The notes below the pieces were generated by a model that ran no database searches, was not told the origin of the DNA, and saw nothing but the letters and a program-made list of their open reading frames with translations. Of a stretch of 64,000 bases of DNA, positions 1-8,754 are shown one piece after another (positions within the stretch are counted from its first letter, which is position 1; each line of letters opens with the position of its first letter). The position numbers and the translations under genes were made by a program. This DNA is from Gaiellasilicea sp033857955 (GTDB lineage Bacteria; Actinomycetota; Thermoleophilia; Gaiellales; Gaiellaceae): assembly GCA_033857955.1 (NCBI GenBank), contig JAWVCW010000006.1, positions 186,001-250,000 of the forward strand, in the 5' to 3' direction.

Positions 1-2
1 GA

Positions 3-698
3 CGCAGCTTCCGGCAGCTGCTCCCGTACGCAGTTCCGCTCGCGCTGCTCGGCCTGATCAACACCGCCGTGCCCTTCTTCCTGATCGCCTGGGGGCAGCA
101 GTACATCGACACCGGGCTGGCGGCGATCTTCAATGCCTCCGCCCCGCTCTTCACGGCCCTGTTCGCGATCGCCTACGACCAGAGCCAGCGCGTGACCGGG
201 ATGCGGCTCGCCGGCGTTCTCCTCGGCTTCGGCGGCATCGTCCTGCTCGTCGGCTTCGAGCTCTCCGGCGGCGAGCGCGCGGTTGCCGGCGGCCTTGCCG
301 TGGTCGCGGCCGCCGCCTGCTACGGGCTCGGCGGCCTCTTTGCGGGCCGACGGTTCCCGGGCCTGCCGCCGTCGCTCCTCGCCTTCGGGACGCTCGCCTG
401 GGCGACGCTCTTCGTGCTCCCGTTCGGGGTTGCGCAGGCCAGCTCACTCGGGTGGGAGTCGCTCGTCTCGGTGCTCTACCTCGGCGTCGCTGCCAGCGGC
501 GTCGCGTACCTCCTCTACTTCGGGCTGATCGCGGGCGCGGGTGCCTCGAAGGCCGTCCTCGTCACCTACCTCGTGCCGTTGCTCGCGCTCGTCTACGGCG
601 CCGTCTTCCTCGAGGAGGAGGTGACGGCGCTCTCCCTCGCAGGCCTCGCGCTGGTGCTCGCGGGCGTCGCGCTCGGGACGGGTAGCGTGCGACGGTGA
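3..698 (+). CDS. EamA/DMT-family transporter, 5' partial
   Basis: The frame is open from the first bases of the window to the stop at 698, so the N-terminus is missing and 231 residues are visible. The protein is almost entirely hydrophobic helices with the EamA signature NTAVPFFLIAWGQQYIDTGL near the visible start, and a second similar half follows. EamA proteins export small metabolites such as amino acids across the inner membrane; the substrate cannot be told here. The stop overlaps the start of a second EamA gene (GTGA), so the two are translationally coupled and may be a paralogous pair. Confidence 0.85.
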   Translation, partial: RSFRQLLPYAVPLALLGLINTAVPFFLIAWGQQYIDTGLAAIFNASAPLFTALFAIAYDQSQRVTGMRLAGVLLGFGGIVLLVGFELSGGERAVAGGLAVVAAAACYGLGGLFAGRRFPGLPPSLLAFGTLAWATLFVLPFGVAQASSLGWESLVSVLYLGVAASGVAYLLYFGLIAGAGASKAVLVTYLVPLLALVYGAVFLEEEVTALSLAGLALVLAGVALGTGSVRR

Positions 699-1597
699 AC
701 CGCTACGCCCCGATGCTGTTCGTCCTGGCCGCCCTCTGGGGCGCGTCGTACCTCTTCATCAAGGTCGCGGTCGACGAGATCGCGCCGGCGCCGATGATGG
801 CGGCGCGCACGCTGCTCGCCGCGGCGGTGCTGATCGCGTACGTCGCCTGGCGCTTCGGCTGGGAGCGGACACGCGCCGAGGCACGAGCGGCCTGGCGCCA
901 CTTCCTGATCCTCGGCGCCTTCAACGCTGCCGTCCCGTTCTGGCTGATCGCCTGGGGCGAGCAGCACATCGACTCCGGTCTTGCCGCCGTCGTGCAGGCC
1001 TCCGTGCCGATCTTCAACGCCCTGATCGCGCTCAAGGTGCTCCCGCACGAGCGGCTGACCGGCACGCGCGCGCTGGGGCTCGCGATCGGGATCGTCGGCG
1101 TCGCCGTCGTCACCGGGATCCATCCGAGCGGCGGCTGGCTGGCGATCGCCGGCGCGCTCGCGGTCGTGCTCTCGTCGCTCTCATACGCGAGTGCGGGCGT
1201 CTACGGGCAGCTCGCGGTCTCCGGCACGACCGGACCGGTGCTGGCTGCAGGCTCGATGCTGCTGGGCGGCGTGTTCCTGCTGCCGCTCGCGCTCTTCCAG
1301 CTGCCGGACAGCGTCCCCAGCCTGGAGGCGACGGCGTCGATCCTCGCGCTCAGCCTGCTCGGGACCGCGCTCGCGCAGCTCATTCTCTACCGGATGCTTG
1401 CGCTTCACGGCTCGGCGAGGCTGTCGCTCGTCACCTATCTGATGCCCGGCTTCGCGCTCGTGTACGGGGCGACGATCCTGGACGAGAAGATTACCGCCGC
1501 GACGCTGATCGGGCTCGCGTTGATCCTCGGCGGCGTCGCGCTCGCCTCCGGTGCCGTCCGGCTCCCGTGGCGTCCCGCCGTCACTGCCCGGCCGTGA
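695..1597 (+). CDS. EamA/DMT-family transporter
   Basis: A 300-residue inner-membrane protein with about ten predicted helices in two EamA repeats, the usual full length of the family. The first repeat holds NAAVPFWLIAWGEQHIDSGL, closely matching the same place in the preceding gene, so the two are tandem paralogues. The GTG start overlaps the previous stop by four bases, and its own stop overlaps the next start in the same way, giving a three-gene operon with the GNAT gene. It is probably a drug or metabolite exporter; the substrate is unknown. Confidence 0.88.
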   Translation: MNRYAPMLFVLAALWGASYLFIKVAVDEIAPAPMMAARTLLAAAVLIAYVAWRFGWERTRAEARAAWRHFLILGAFNAAVPFWLIAWGEQHIDSGLAAVVQASVPIFNALIALKVLPHERLTGTRALGLAIGIVGVAVVTGIHPSGGWLAIAGALAVVLSSLSYASAGVYGQLAVSGTTGPVLAAGSMLLGGVFLLPLALFQLPDSVPSLEATASILALSLLGTALAQLILYRMLALHGSARLSLVTYLMPGFALVYGATILDEKITAATLIGLALILGGVALASGAVRLPWRPAVTARP

Positions 1598-2100
1598 GTG
1601 TCTCGATCCGAGCCGCGGGGCCCGGCGACGTCGACTTCCTGACCGAGCTCTACGCCGACGAGGACGTCCGCCCTTTCCTGGCCGCCGGAGGGCGGTACGA
1701 GCCGGACGGGATCGCCGAGCAGCTCGAGCGCGATCCGGAGGAAGGCGGCCTGCTCGTGGTCGAGCTCGAAAGCGAGCGCGTCGGCGCGATGTTCTGGGAG
1801 CGGCGGAACGTCCGTAGCCGGATCGCGCATGTGGGTGGGATCGCGATCCATCCCGCCTTCCGGGGCCGCAGGCTCGCCGACGACGCCGCGCGGCTCCTCC
1901 AGCAGCACCTGCTCCGCGAGCGCGGCTTCCACCGGATCGAGCTCGAGATCTACGGCTTCAACGAGCGGGCGCAGCGACATGCCGAGCGTGCCGGTTTCGT
2001 GCGCGAGGGCGTCAAGCGGAAGGCGTACCTCCGCGACGGCGGCTGGGTCGACGGCGTGTTCTACGGACTTGTCGAGGAGGACCTGGACGACCCGAGCTAG
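1594..2100 (+). CDS. GNAT-family N-acetyltransferase
   Basis: A 168-residue protein of the RimJ/RimL-like GNAT type. The acetyl-CoA-binding segment is visible as HPAFRGRRLADDAARLL around residues 88-104, and the C-terminal family pattern (NERAQRHAERAGFVREG) follows. The GTG at 1594 was chosen because it overlaps the upstream stop as GTGA, the junction style used by the two previous genes; an in-frame GTG at 1567 is the alternative. The substrate is unknown. Its place behind two exporters suggests acetylation of an exported small molecule, which is inference only. Confidence 0.8.
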   Translation: MSVSIRAAGPGDVDFLTELYADEDVRPFLAAGGRYEPDGIAEQLERDPEEGGLLVVELESERVGAMFWERRNVRSRIAHVGGIAIHPAFRGRRLADDAARLLQQHLLRERGFHRIELEIYGFNERAQRHAERAGFVREGVKRKAYLRDGGWVDGVFYGLVEEDLDDPS

Positions 2101-2103
2101 GGC

Positions 2104-2844
2104 TCAGTGCCGCTTGAGGAACACCTCGATCAACGCCCTCACCCGGGGCGAGCCGGCCACGAGGTCGACACCGTGCCGGCTGCCCGGGAGGACCTCGAGC
2201 CGCTTGTCGCCGGCTGCAGTCGCCTTGTACATCTCGCGCGCGTCGTCCGAGAAGTCGTAGCCGGCGTTGTCGTCGCCTTCCGCGGCGAGATAGAGCACCG
2301 GCACGCGCAGCCTCGGCGCCGTCGCGGCCGCGTTCAGGCCCATGAACCGGGCCGGTGCCGAGACGCTGACGACTCCGTCGACCGCAGGCTTCACGCTCGT
2401 GCCGGCGACGAGGGACGCGATCCCGCCCATCGAGGCCCCGACGAGGAAGACCTTCCGCTTGCCTCGCGTGCGGACGACCCGCACTGCCGCGGCGAGGTCG
2501 GCCGCGAGGCTGTTTCCGGCTGCGCCCTGTCGGGTCTGCGAGAGACCGTGGCCGCGGAAGTCGATTGCGAACGCCGTGTAGCCGAGTTGCGCAAGCCGGT
2601 GGGCGTAGGAGAGCCAGTCGCAGAGGTTCCCGTTCGACTGGTGGCCGAGGATGACAGCGTTCCGACCGCTGCCGAAGAAGTGACCGACGAGCTTCGTCCC
2701 GTCCGCGGCGCGGAACGACACGTCCGGGCCGGAGGCGCACACGTAACCCGTGCGCTCCGAGCCGGCGTCAGCCGTCGAGGCCAGGCCGCAGGCGAGGAGC
2801 ATCAGCACGAGCAAAGCGCGTCTCATCAACCTTCTGTTTAGCAC
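2104..2844 (-). CDS. Secreted alpha/beta hydrolase
   Basis: A 246-residue protein with an N-terminal signal sequence (hydrophobic stretch at residues 10-26) and an alpha/beta-hydrolase fold. The nucleophile elbow GASMGG puts the serine at residue 138; a likely acid lies in AAEGDD near 190 and the histidine in GSRHGV near 224. It resembles small dienelactone-hydrolase-like esterases, and the substrate is unknown. The GTG at 2844 gives the longest form. An ATG at 2826 follows AGAAGG very closely and could be the true start. It converges on the GNAT gene with three bases between. Confidence 0.75.
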   Translation of the reverse strand: MLNRRLMRRALLVLMLLACGLASTADAGSERTGYVCASGPDVSFRAADGTKLVGHFFGSGRNAVILGHQSNGNLCDWLSYAHRLAQLGYTAFAIDFRGHGLSQTRQGAAGNSLAADLAAAVRVVRTRGKRKVFLVGASMGGIASLVAGTSVKPAVDGVVSVSAPARFMGLNAAATAPRLRVPVLYLAAEGDDNAGYDFSDDAREMYKATAAGDKRLEVLPGSRHGVDLVAGSPRVRALIEVFLKRH

Positions 2845-2864
2845 TGCTACATCAGCTTGGCAAG

Positions 2865-3974
2865 CTAGAGGACCTTCCCGCCCGTCGCCGTCACCTCGAT
2901 CACGTCCTCGACGCGGACGCCGAACCTCCCGTCGACGAGGATCGACGGCTCGTCGGTGAACGTCATCCCGAGCTCGAGCGGGGTCTCGTCCTCGGGCGAG
3001 AGGAACGGCCGCTCGTGGACGTCGAGCCCGATCCCGTGCCCCATCCGGTGGCGGAAGCGGTCACCGAGACCGGCCTCCTCGATCGGCGCCCGGCAGGCGG
3101 CGTTCACGTCGCGGGCGAGGACGCCCGGCTTGGCTGCCTGCCGTCCGGCCTCCTGCGCCTCGAGCATCGCGGCGCGCGCCTGCTCGTAGCCGGCCGGCGG
3201 CTCGCCGCACGGGATCGTGCGCCCGAAGTCGGAGCAGTAGCCGTCGAGGACGGCGCCGAAGTCGAAGAGGACGACCTCGCCTTCGCGCAGCGCGTCGAGC
3301 GCAGTCCCGTCCCCCGAGTCGAGCCGCCGCTCCCCCCACGTGAAGATGTGCGTCGGGAACGAGGGGCAGCGCGAGCCGCGGACGCGGAGGGCGTGCTCGA
3401 TCTCCTCGACCAGAGTCGCCGTCGAGACGCCGGGGACAACGGACGGCGTCACGGCGTCCATCGCCTCACGGGCGATCAGGCACGCGCGCGCCATCAGCTT
3501 CAGCTCCGCCTCGGACTTGATCCGACGGAGCTCGTTCACGAGCGAGGACCCTTCGACGAGCTCGGCGGCGGGAACGACGCGACGCAGTTCGATCACCGTC
3601 TCCGCCCACACCCGCTGACTGAGCGCGATCCGCCCGAGCGGGCCGAGGCTGCGGACCGCCTCGGCGAACAGCGCCCGTCCGTCGGCATCCTCCTTCACGA
3701 CGACGGCGCCCGGCGGCGGCTTCCCGTCCAGGTGGAAGGCGACGACCATCCGCGGCAGCACAAAGAGCGGCTCCCGCCCGGGCGCGATGAACGCGCCGGC
3801 CACCCAGCCGTGCGCGTAGGAGAGGTTCCCGAAGCTCGGGAGGTCGCGCTCGCTCCCGGTCAGATACTCGAGGTCGGAGGACGGGGGAACGAAGAGCGCG
3901 TCGATGCCCTGTCGCTCGAGCAAGGCTCCGAGCCGGTCACGCCGCTCCGCGTACTCTTGCTCCGAAATCGCCAC
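2865..3974 (-). CDS. M24-family aminopeptidase (Xaa-Pro peptidase-like)
   Basis: A 369-residue protein with a creatinase-type N-terminal domain and a C-terminal pita-bread metallopeptidase domain. The metal-ligand segments of M24 peptidases are visible: FDFGAVLDGYCSDFG (two Asp), RMGHGIGLDVHERP (His), FTDEPSI (Glu) and RVEDVIEV (Glu). It should release N-terminal residues ahead of proline, or act as a related hydrolase, in the cytoplasm. The GTG at 3974 is the first start that leaves the divergent glyoxalase start free. A longer frame to 4013 would overlap that gene, and its extra N-terminal residues do not look like the family. Confidence 0.82.
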   Translation of the reverse strand: MAISEQEYAERRDRLGALLERQGIDALFVPPSSDLEYLTGSERDLPSFGNLSYAHGWVAGAFIAPGREPLFVLPRMVVAFHLDGKPPPGAVVVKEDADGRALFAEAVRSLGPLGRIALSQRVWAETVIELRRVVPAAELVEGSSLVNELRRIKSEAELKLMARACLIAREAMDAVTPSVVPGVSTATLVEEIEHALRVRGSRCPSFPTHIFTWGERRLDSGDGTALDALREGEVVLFDFGAVLDGYCSDFGRTIPCGEPPAGYEQARAAMLEAQEAGRQAAKPGVLARDVNAACRAPIEEAGLGDRFRHRMGHGIGLDVHERPFLSPEDETPLELGMTFTDEPSILVDGRFGVRVEDVIEVTATGGKVL

Positions 3975-3996
3975 GACCAGCGGAGGATTGCACGCA

Positions 3997-4374
3997 ATGG
4001 AGCTCATCCACACCTGCTACCGGATCACCGACATCGACCGCTCGGTCGCTTTCTACACGGCGCTCGGCTTCGAGGAGCGCCGGCGGATGCCGATCCGCGA
4101 GGAGGCGATCAACGTCTTCATGGGCCTGCCCGGGGACGGCGACCGGCTCGAGCTGACCTACAACTTCGGCGTCGACTCGTACGAGATCGGCACCGGCTAC
4201 GGCCACATCGCGATCACGGTCGACGACATGAACGGAACGCTCGAGCAGCTGGCGGCACAGGGGATCGAGCCGGAACGACCCCCGTACCAGCTCCGTGAGG
4301 GCGGCTCCTTCCTCTGCTTCGTCCGCGATCCGGACGGCTACCGGATCGAGCTGATCGAGCGCGCAGGCGCCTAG
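3997..4374 (+). CDS. Lactoylglutathione lyase-like VOC protein (glyoxalase I)
   Basis: A 125-residue single-domain VOC protein. The four metal ligands expected of glyoxalase I are in place at His5, Glu52, His70 (GYGHIAI) and Glu118 (YRIELIE), and the opening LIHTCYRITDIDRSVAFY is typical of GloA. Glyoxalase I converts the hemithioacetal of methylglyoxal and a thiol; actinobacteria usually lack glutathione, so the thiol could be mycothiol or another. The ATG at 3997 follows GGAGG at 3982-3986. The last four bases overlap the convergent cupin gene. Confidence 0.82.
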   Translation: MELIHTCYRITDIDRSVAFYTALGFEERRRMPIREEAINVFMGLPGDGDRLELTYNFGVDSYEIGTGYGHIAITVDDMNGTLEQLAAQGIEPERPPYQLREGGSFLCFVRDPDGYRIELIERAGA

Positions 4375-4931
4375 TCCGGCAGCAAGCCGTCGCGGTAGCG
4401 CGCCGGGTGCGACGGCGAGAACCGGGCATACGCGACTCCGCCGTCCTGCGTGTCCTCGGGCGAGCTCGCGTTGTAGCGGCGCGCGGTCTCGTCGACGGTG
4501 TAGAAGCCCCACGGTCCGCCCTTCTGGAACTCCCGCGACGAAGCCGCGACGATCACGCATGGGCCCTCGCCGGCGCCGACGAACACATGCTGCGTGTGCG
4601 GCGGGCAGTGCACGAAGTCCCACTGCTTGAGCGCCCGTTCTTGTCCCTCGACGATCAGCAACGCCTCGCCGGAGAGCACGAGAAAGTCCTCCTGCTCCGT
4701 TTCCCAGTGGTACGTCGAGTTGGGCTCGCCCGGCGGGAGCACCTGGATCGACATGCCGAGCATGGGGAAGTACGTCTCGGCCTCGAACTCGTCGGAACCG
4801 GTCAACGGCAGGCTGTCGCCCCGGCCGGGCCGATGGAACCACCGGGCGTCGCGCGCGTTCATCACGAACCAGCCGACGCTCGCCGGCACGAGCCCGGCCT
4901 CCGTCTGCCGAAGCTCGGCCTCGGGCACCAT
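4371..4931 (-). CDS. Cupin-domain protein
   Basis: A 186-residue protein with one beta-barrel cupin domain. Motif 1 is in the region PPGEPNSTYHWETEQEDFLV and motif 2 is around HCPPHTQHVFVG, with His and Glu residues that could hold a metal. The C-terminal 40 residues are polar and outside the barrel. No specific enzyme can be named. It shares its strand with the DDN oxidoreductase immediately upstream, with no gap between the two, so they are probably cotranscribed. It ends convergently on the glyoxalase gene. Confidence 0.7.
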   Translation of the reverse strand: MVPEAELRQTEAGLVPASVGWFVMNARDARWFHRPGRGDSLPLTGSDEFEAETYFPMLGMSIQVLPPGEPNSTYHWETEQEDFLVLSGEALLIVEGQERALKQWDFVHCPPHTQHVFVGAGEGPCVIVAASSREFQKGGPWGFYTVDETARRYNASSPEDTQDGGVAYARFSPSHPARYRDGLLPD

Positions 4932-5351
4932 CTAGGACGCGGCCTGCTCGATCACGACGACCGGGATCTCGCGGTCGGTGCGGGTCGCGTATTCGTCGTA
5001 GTGCGGCCAGATCTCGGCCATCTCCCGCCAGAGCCGTGACCGCTCCTCGCCTTCGGCCGTACGGGCCCGCCCGTGGAAGCGATCGCCCTTCACCTGCAGC
5101 TCGACCTCCGGCTGCTTGGAGAGGTTTCGGTACCAGCCGGGATGCTTGGGGGCGCCGCCCTGGGAGGCGACGATGACGAAGTTGTCGCCGTCGCGGCCGA
5201 AGATGAGCGGCGTCGTCGTCGGCTCGCCGGTCCGGCGCCCCGTCGTCGTCAGCAGCAGCGTCGGCGCGCCGTTCCAGAGGTAGCCGACCTCGCCGTCGGT
5301 CTCCCGGTAGCGGCGGACGTGCTCCTGGCCGAAGAGCGAGCGGTCGATCAC
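4932..5351 (-). CDS. F420-dependent nitroreductase-family (DDN) oxidoreductase
   Basis: A 139-residue protein of the deazaflavin-dependent nitroreductase family. The family pattern is visible: LLLTTTGRRTGEPTTTPLIF, followed by NFVIVASQGGAPKHPGWYRN and the late WPHYDEY segment. These split-barrel proteins bind F420 and reduce or deoxygenate varied substrates, or simply bind F420. The gene therefore suggests the host makes F420, a marker of actinobacteria and a few other lineages. The GTG start at 5351 fits the family N-terminus; longer upstream frames do not look coding. Confidence 0.83.
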   Translation of the reverse strand: MIDRSLFGQEHVRRYRETDGEVGYLWNGAPTLLLTTTGRRTGEPTTTPLIFGRDGDNFVIVASQGGAPKHPGWYRNLSKQPEVELQVKGDRFHGRARTAEGEERSRLWREMAEIWPHYDEYATRTDREIPVVVIEQAAS

Positions 5352-5370
5352 GAGTGGAGCGTAGCGCCCG

Positions 5371-6321
5371 CTAGAAGAGCTGGTTGTCGCCGACGAAGAT
5401 CGCCGAGACGGACTCGTTGGTGAACACGTTCGCGATCGTGTCCGCGAGGAGCCCGGCCACTGACAGCACTTCGAGCCGCGCGGACTCCATCGCCTCGTGG
5501 ATCGGCACAGTGTCGGTGACGAGGATGCCTTCGAGCGGGCTTCGAGCCAGGCGCTCCGCGGCTCCGGCGGTCGACGCTGCGTGGGTCGCACAGCCATAGA
5601 CGGACGCTGTCCCCATCTCCATCAGCTCTTCCGCAGCACGGGCGAACCACTGGCCGTCGCCGATCCCGTTCTCGAGCACCAGGGCGATCTTCCCCTCGAC
5701 CTCGCCGAGGATCGTCATTCCGCGCCCGCCGGCGCCAGGCTCGTCGTTCATGATCGCGAGCTCCGCCTGCAGCAGCTCCGCCAGCCACGAGCCCTGCTTG
5801 GCGCGCGTCGTCGCCGGAGCGACGACGACCATGTCGCGGCCGGCGGCGATCTCGCGGAACCGGTCAGCGAACATCGGCAACGCGGTCATGTGGTCGACAG
5901 GGATGTCGAAAAACCCCTGCACCTGGCCTGCATGGAGGTCCATCGTCAGGATGCGATCCGCGCCGGCGTTCTCGATCATGTCCGCGACGATGCGAGCGGT
6001 GATGGGCTCGCGGGGCGCCGACTTCCGGTCCTGGCGGGCGTAGAAGAACCGAGGAACGACCGCGGTGATCCGCTTGGCCGACGCGAGCCGGGCGGCGTCG
6101 ATCATCATCAGCAGCTCGATCAGGTGAGCGTCGACCGGCGCAACGGCAGTCTGAACTAGAAAGACATCGGCACCGCGAACGGACTCGGTGTAGCGGCAGT
6201 AGGCATCGCCGTCCGCGAACGTCTCGAGCTGGATCCCGCCGAGCTCTGTGCCCAGCTTCGTCGCGATCGCCTTCGCGAGCTGTGGGTTCGAGCGGCCGGA
6301 GAAGAGCCGCAGCCGCTTCAT
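5371..6321 (-). CDS. Ribose-phosphate pyrophosphokinase homologue, PRPP-loop degenerate
   Basis: A 316-residue protein aligned along its whole length with PRPP synthetase. It opens MKRLRLFSGRSNPQLA, and the ATP-binding segment FYARQDRKSAPRE is intact at residues 93-105. DLHAGQVQGFFDIP follows near 128-141. The PRPP-binding signature, normally VDDMIDTGGT, is replaced at 215-224 by VLENGIGDGQ, and the SPDxGG segment reads VAPATTRAKQG near 167-177. It may have lost catalysis and act as a regulatory subunit, or have another activity. The ATG at 6321 was chosen by family N-terminus; an in-frame start at 6363 adds 14 residues. Confidence 0.75.
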   Translation of the reverse strand: MKRLRLFSGRSNPQLAKAIATKLGTELGGIQLETFADGDAYCRYTESVRGADVFLVQTAVAPVDAHLIELLMMIDAARLASAKRITAVVPRFFYARQDRKSAPREPITARIVADMIENAGADRILTMDLHAGQVQGFFDIPVDHMTALPMFADRFREIAAGRDMVVVAPATTRAKQGSWLAELLQAELAIMNDEPGAGGRGMTILGEVEGKIALVLENGIGDGQWFARAAEELMEMGTASVYGCATHAASTAGAAERLARSPLEGILVTDTVPIHEAMESARLEVLSVAGLLADTIANVFTNESVSAIFVGDNQLF

Positions 6322-6450
6322 CGGCGTCAGCCCTGTCGCACTTCCCAGGCCGGGTTCAGCCACGCTCGAAACCTATCCCAGACTCCGGGCGCCGGAATCC
6401 GCGTCCGCCCGGCGACCGAAGGTCCCACGACAATGTGCAACGATTCCAAC

Positions 6451-7041
6451 ATGAGGCGTCGGCTTCCATGGTTGATCGCGATGCCGCTCGCCGTCGTCGG
6501 GACGCTTGCCGGCCACTCGGTGGGCTACCGGGCGGCTGTGCCGGACGCGCACGAGCGCGCGCACCTGCTCGCTTCGACCGGGCACGGCTACCTCGAGTAC
6601 GCCCCGCTCGTGATCGCGCTCTGCCTCGCGCTCGCCGCACTCGGATTCGTCGCGACGGTGCTCGCGGCCCTCGGAGGACGCGACACAACCGGCGGCACGC
6701 GTCAGATCAAGCTCGTCGCCGCGCTCGTGCCTGTTGCCTTCGTGCTGCAGGAGGTGATCGAGCGGTATGCGCACGACGGGCATGTCCACTGGGAGCTCGT
6801 CGTGTCTGCGCCGTTCCTGCTCGGTCTCGCGACACAGCTGCCGTTTGCGCTTCTTGCGGCGTCGATCGCGTTCGCGCTCGCGACGGCGGCGCAACGAGTC
6901 GCGCAGGCGATCAGACCCTCGCGTCGTCCGCGACCGCGCGCGGTTGCTGCGACGTTCCTCTCTTGGCTGCCGGTCGATCGTCCGCGCCAGCCGGTTCTCG
7001 GCCGCGGCTATGCCGGTCGCGGTCCTCCGCTTCTCGCCTAG
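6451..7041 (+). CDS. Polytopic membrane protein of unknown function
   Basis: A 196-residue protein not recognised from family memory. It has an N-terminal signal-anchor, about four hydrophobic helices (near 10-28, 50-75, 88-105 and 115-145) and a basic C-terminus. Histidines cluster near DAHERAHLL, STGHGY and YAHDGHVHWE, which could suit metal or haem contact on the outer face. It precedes the CopC-CopD gene by 48 bases on the same strand, so a role in copper handling is a reasonable guess from context only. An in-frame ATG at 6433 is an alternative start. Confidence 0.6.
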   Translation: MRRRLPWLIAMPLAVVGTLAGHSVGYRAAVPDAHERAHLLASTGHGYLEYAPLVIALCLALAALGFVATVLAALGGRDTTGGTRQIKLVAALVPVAFVLQEVIERYAHDGHVHWELVVSAPFLLGLATQLPFALLAASIAFALATAAQRVAQAIRPSRRPRPRAVAATFLSWLPVDRPRQPVLGRGYAGRGPPLLA

Positions 7042-7089
7042 CCGAAGAGGCGCGGTCGACCTTCCGGCCGCTGATGGAAGCGAGGAGAG

Positions 7090-8754
7090 ATGAACGATCA
7101 CCCGAGCCGTCGTGCGTGCCGGCCGGTACTCGTCGCGGTAGCCGCTGTCTTGGTGGCGCTCGCAATGGTGCCGGCCGCGGGTGCGCACTCACGGCTGATG
7201 ACAACCCAGCCGGCGAACGACGCGGTGCTCGAGCAGAGCCCTCGATCCGTGCTGCTCCGGTTCGACGAGGGGGTCGAGACCGCGTTCGGCGCGATCCGTG
7301 TGTACGACGCGCGGGCGCACCGTGTCGACTCGGGCAAGATCCAGCGACCGAGCGGGGCCGAGGTGCGGATACGTCTCGACCGGCGGCTTGCACGGGGTAC
7401 CTACACGGCGACGTGGCGGGTGGTGTCGGCGGACGGGCATCCGGTTTCCGGAGCGTTCGTCTTCCATGTCGGCGCCCCGAGCGCGGATCCGGCGGGTGTC
7501 GCGGCGCAGGTGCTCGAAGGCGGGACCCCCACGTCGGTGTCGGTGCTGTTCTCGATCGTGCGGGCGGTCGACTTTCTCCTTCTCCTGCTGGTCGGCGGCG
7601 GCACCCTGATGCTGATCGTCGGGCTCGGGCATGCCTCCCCAGAGACGCGATCGAGGCTGGCCCGGCTGCTCTCGGCAGCGTCCATATTGCTCGCGGTCGT
7701 GGCGTGTGCCGGGATCGTGCTTCAGGGAGCCGCGGCCGGCGGGTTCGGCCTCGGTGAGGCGGTCCACTGGGACGTTGTCTCGACGGTGCTCGGGACGCGG
7801 TTCGGCACCGTCTGGCTCGTGCAAGCCGGGCTCGCCGTGACCTGTGCGCTTCTGCTCGCCGCGAGCGGGCACTTGCCGCTGCCCTCGCTGGTGCCGGCGG
7901 CGCTGTTGCTGCTGACGCCTTCGCTGTCCGGGCATGCAAGCGTCTCCGGGGGGATCGCGCTCGTCGCCGACGTCGCCCACGTCGCCGCCGCTGCGGTCTG
8001 GGTCGGCGGCCTCGCCGCGCTCGTCCTCGCCCTCCTGTGGGCCGGGGCGGAGCGGTGGGAGCTCGCGGTCCACGCCGTGCCTCGCTTCTCGCTGCTCGCC
8101 GTCGGCGCCGTCTCGGTGCTGCTCGTGAGCGGCACCACGAGCGGGTACCTCGAGGTCCGCGCCCTTCGCGGGCTCTGGGAGACGACGTACGGCCAGCTCC
8201 TGCTCGTCAAGATCGCCCTCGTCCTGCCGCTGCTCGCACTCGGCCTCTACAACAACCGCCGAGCTGTCCCACGCCTGCGCGAGCGGCTTGCGACGGCCGC
8301 GGAGCGGACACGCTTCCTCCGCACCGCGGGGGGAGAGCTTGCCCTCATGGTGGCGATCGTCAGCGTGACGGCGGTGCTCGTGTCGGAGCCGCCCGCACGA
8401 GCCGAGGTCTCACCACGCGGCCCGTACGCGACCACCGCACAGCTCGGCCAACTCGAGCTGAACCTTGTCGTCGACCCGGCGACCGCAGGGCTGAACCAGA
8501 TCCACCTCTACTTGACCAATGCCTCGGGACAGCCCACGAACGTCGACGAGGCGTCCGTCTCGGCGACGCTCGCCAGCCGCCAGATCGGCCCGCTCCGCCT
8601 GACGGCGCACCTAGCCGGCCCCGGACACTTCATCGTGCACGGCGCCCAACTGGCGCTCGCGGGCGATTGGCAGCTACGTGTCGAGACTCGCCGCGGCGAG
8701 TTCGGCGCGGCTGCGGCCACGGTCTCGGTCCCGATCAGAAAGGAACCTCACTGA
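7090..8754 (+). CDS. CopC-CopD fusion, copper resistance/uptake protein
   Basis: A 554-residue fusion. A signal peptide (residues 8-31) is followed by a CopC domain whose mature N-terminus begins AHSRLMTTQP, the histidine that binds Cu(II) in CopC; SADGHPVSG later in the domain supplies the second expected histidine. From about residue 155 to 440 come eight or so CopD-type membrane helices, then a soluble C-terminal domain of about 110 residues. CopC/CopD proteins bind periplasmic copper and bring it inward. Start ATG 7090 follows GAGGAGAG. The stop overlaps the next start as TGATG. Confidence 0.87.
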   Translation: MNDHPSRRACRPVLVAVAAVLVALAMVPAAGAHSRLMTTQPANDAVLEQSPRSVLLRFDEGVETAFGAIRVYDARAHRVDSGKIQRPSGAEVRIRLDRRLARGTYTATWRVVSADGHPVSGAFVFHVGAPSADPAGVAAQVLEGGTPTSVSVLFSIVRAVDFLLLLLVGGGTLMLIVGLGHASPETRSRLARLLSAASILLAVVACAGIVLQGAAAGGFGLGEAVHWDVVSTVLGTRFGTVWLVQAGLAVTCALLLAASGHLPLPSLVPAALLLLTPSLSGHASVSGGIALVADVAHVAAAAVWVGGLAALVLALLWAGAERWELAVHAVPRFSLLAVGAVSVLLVSGTTSGYLEVRALRGLWETTYGQLLLVKIALVLPLLALGLYNNRRAVPRLRERLATAAERTRFLRTAGGELALMVAIVSVTAVLVSEPPARAEVSPRGPYATTAQLGQLELNLVVDPATAGLNQIHLYLTNASGQPTNVDEASVSATLASRQIGPLRLTAHLAGPGHFIVHGAQLALAGDWQLRVETRRGEFGAAAATVSVPIRKEPH

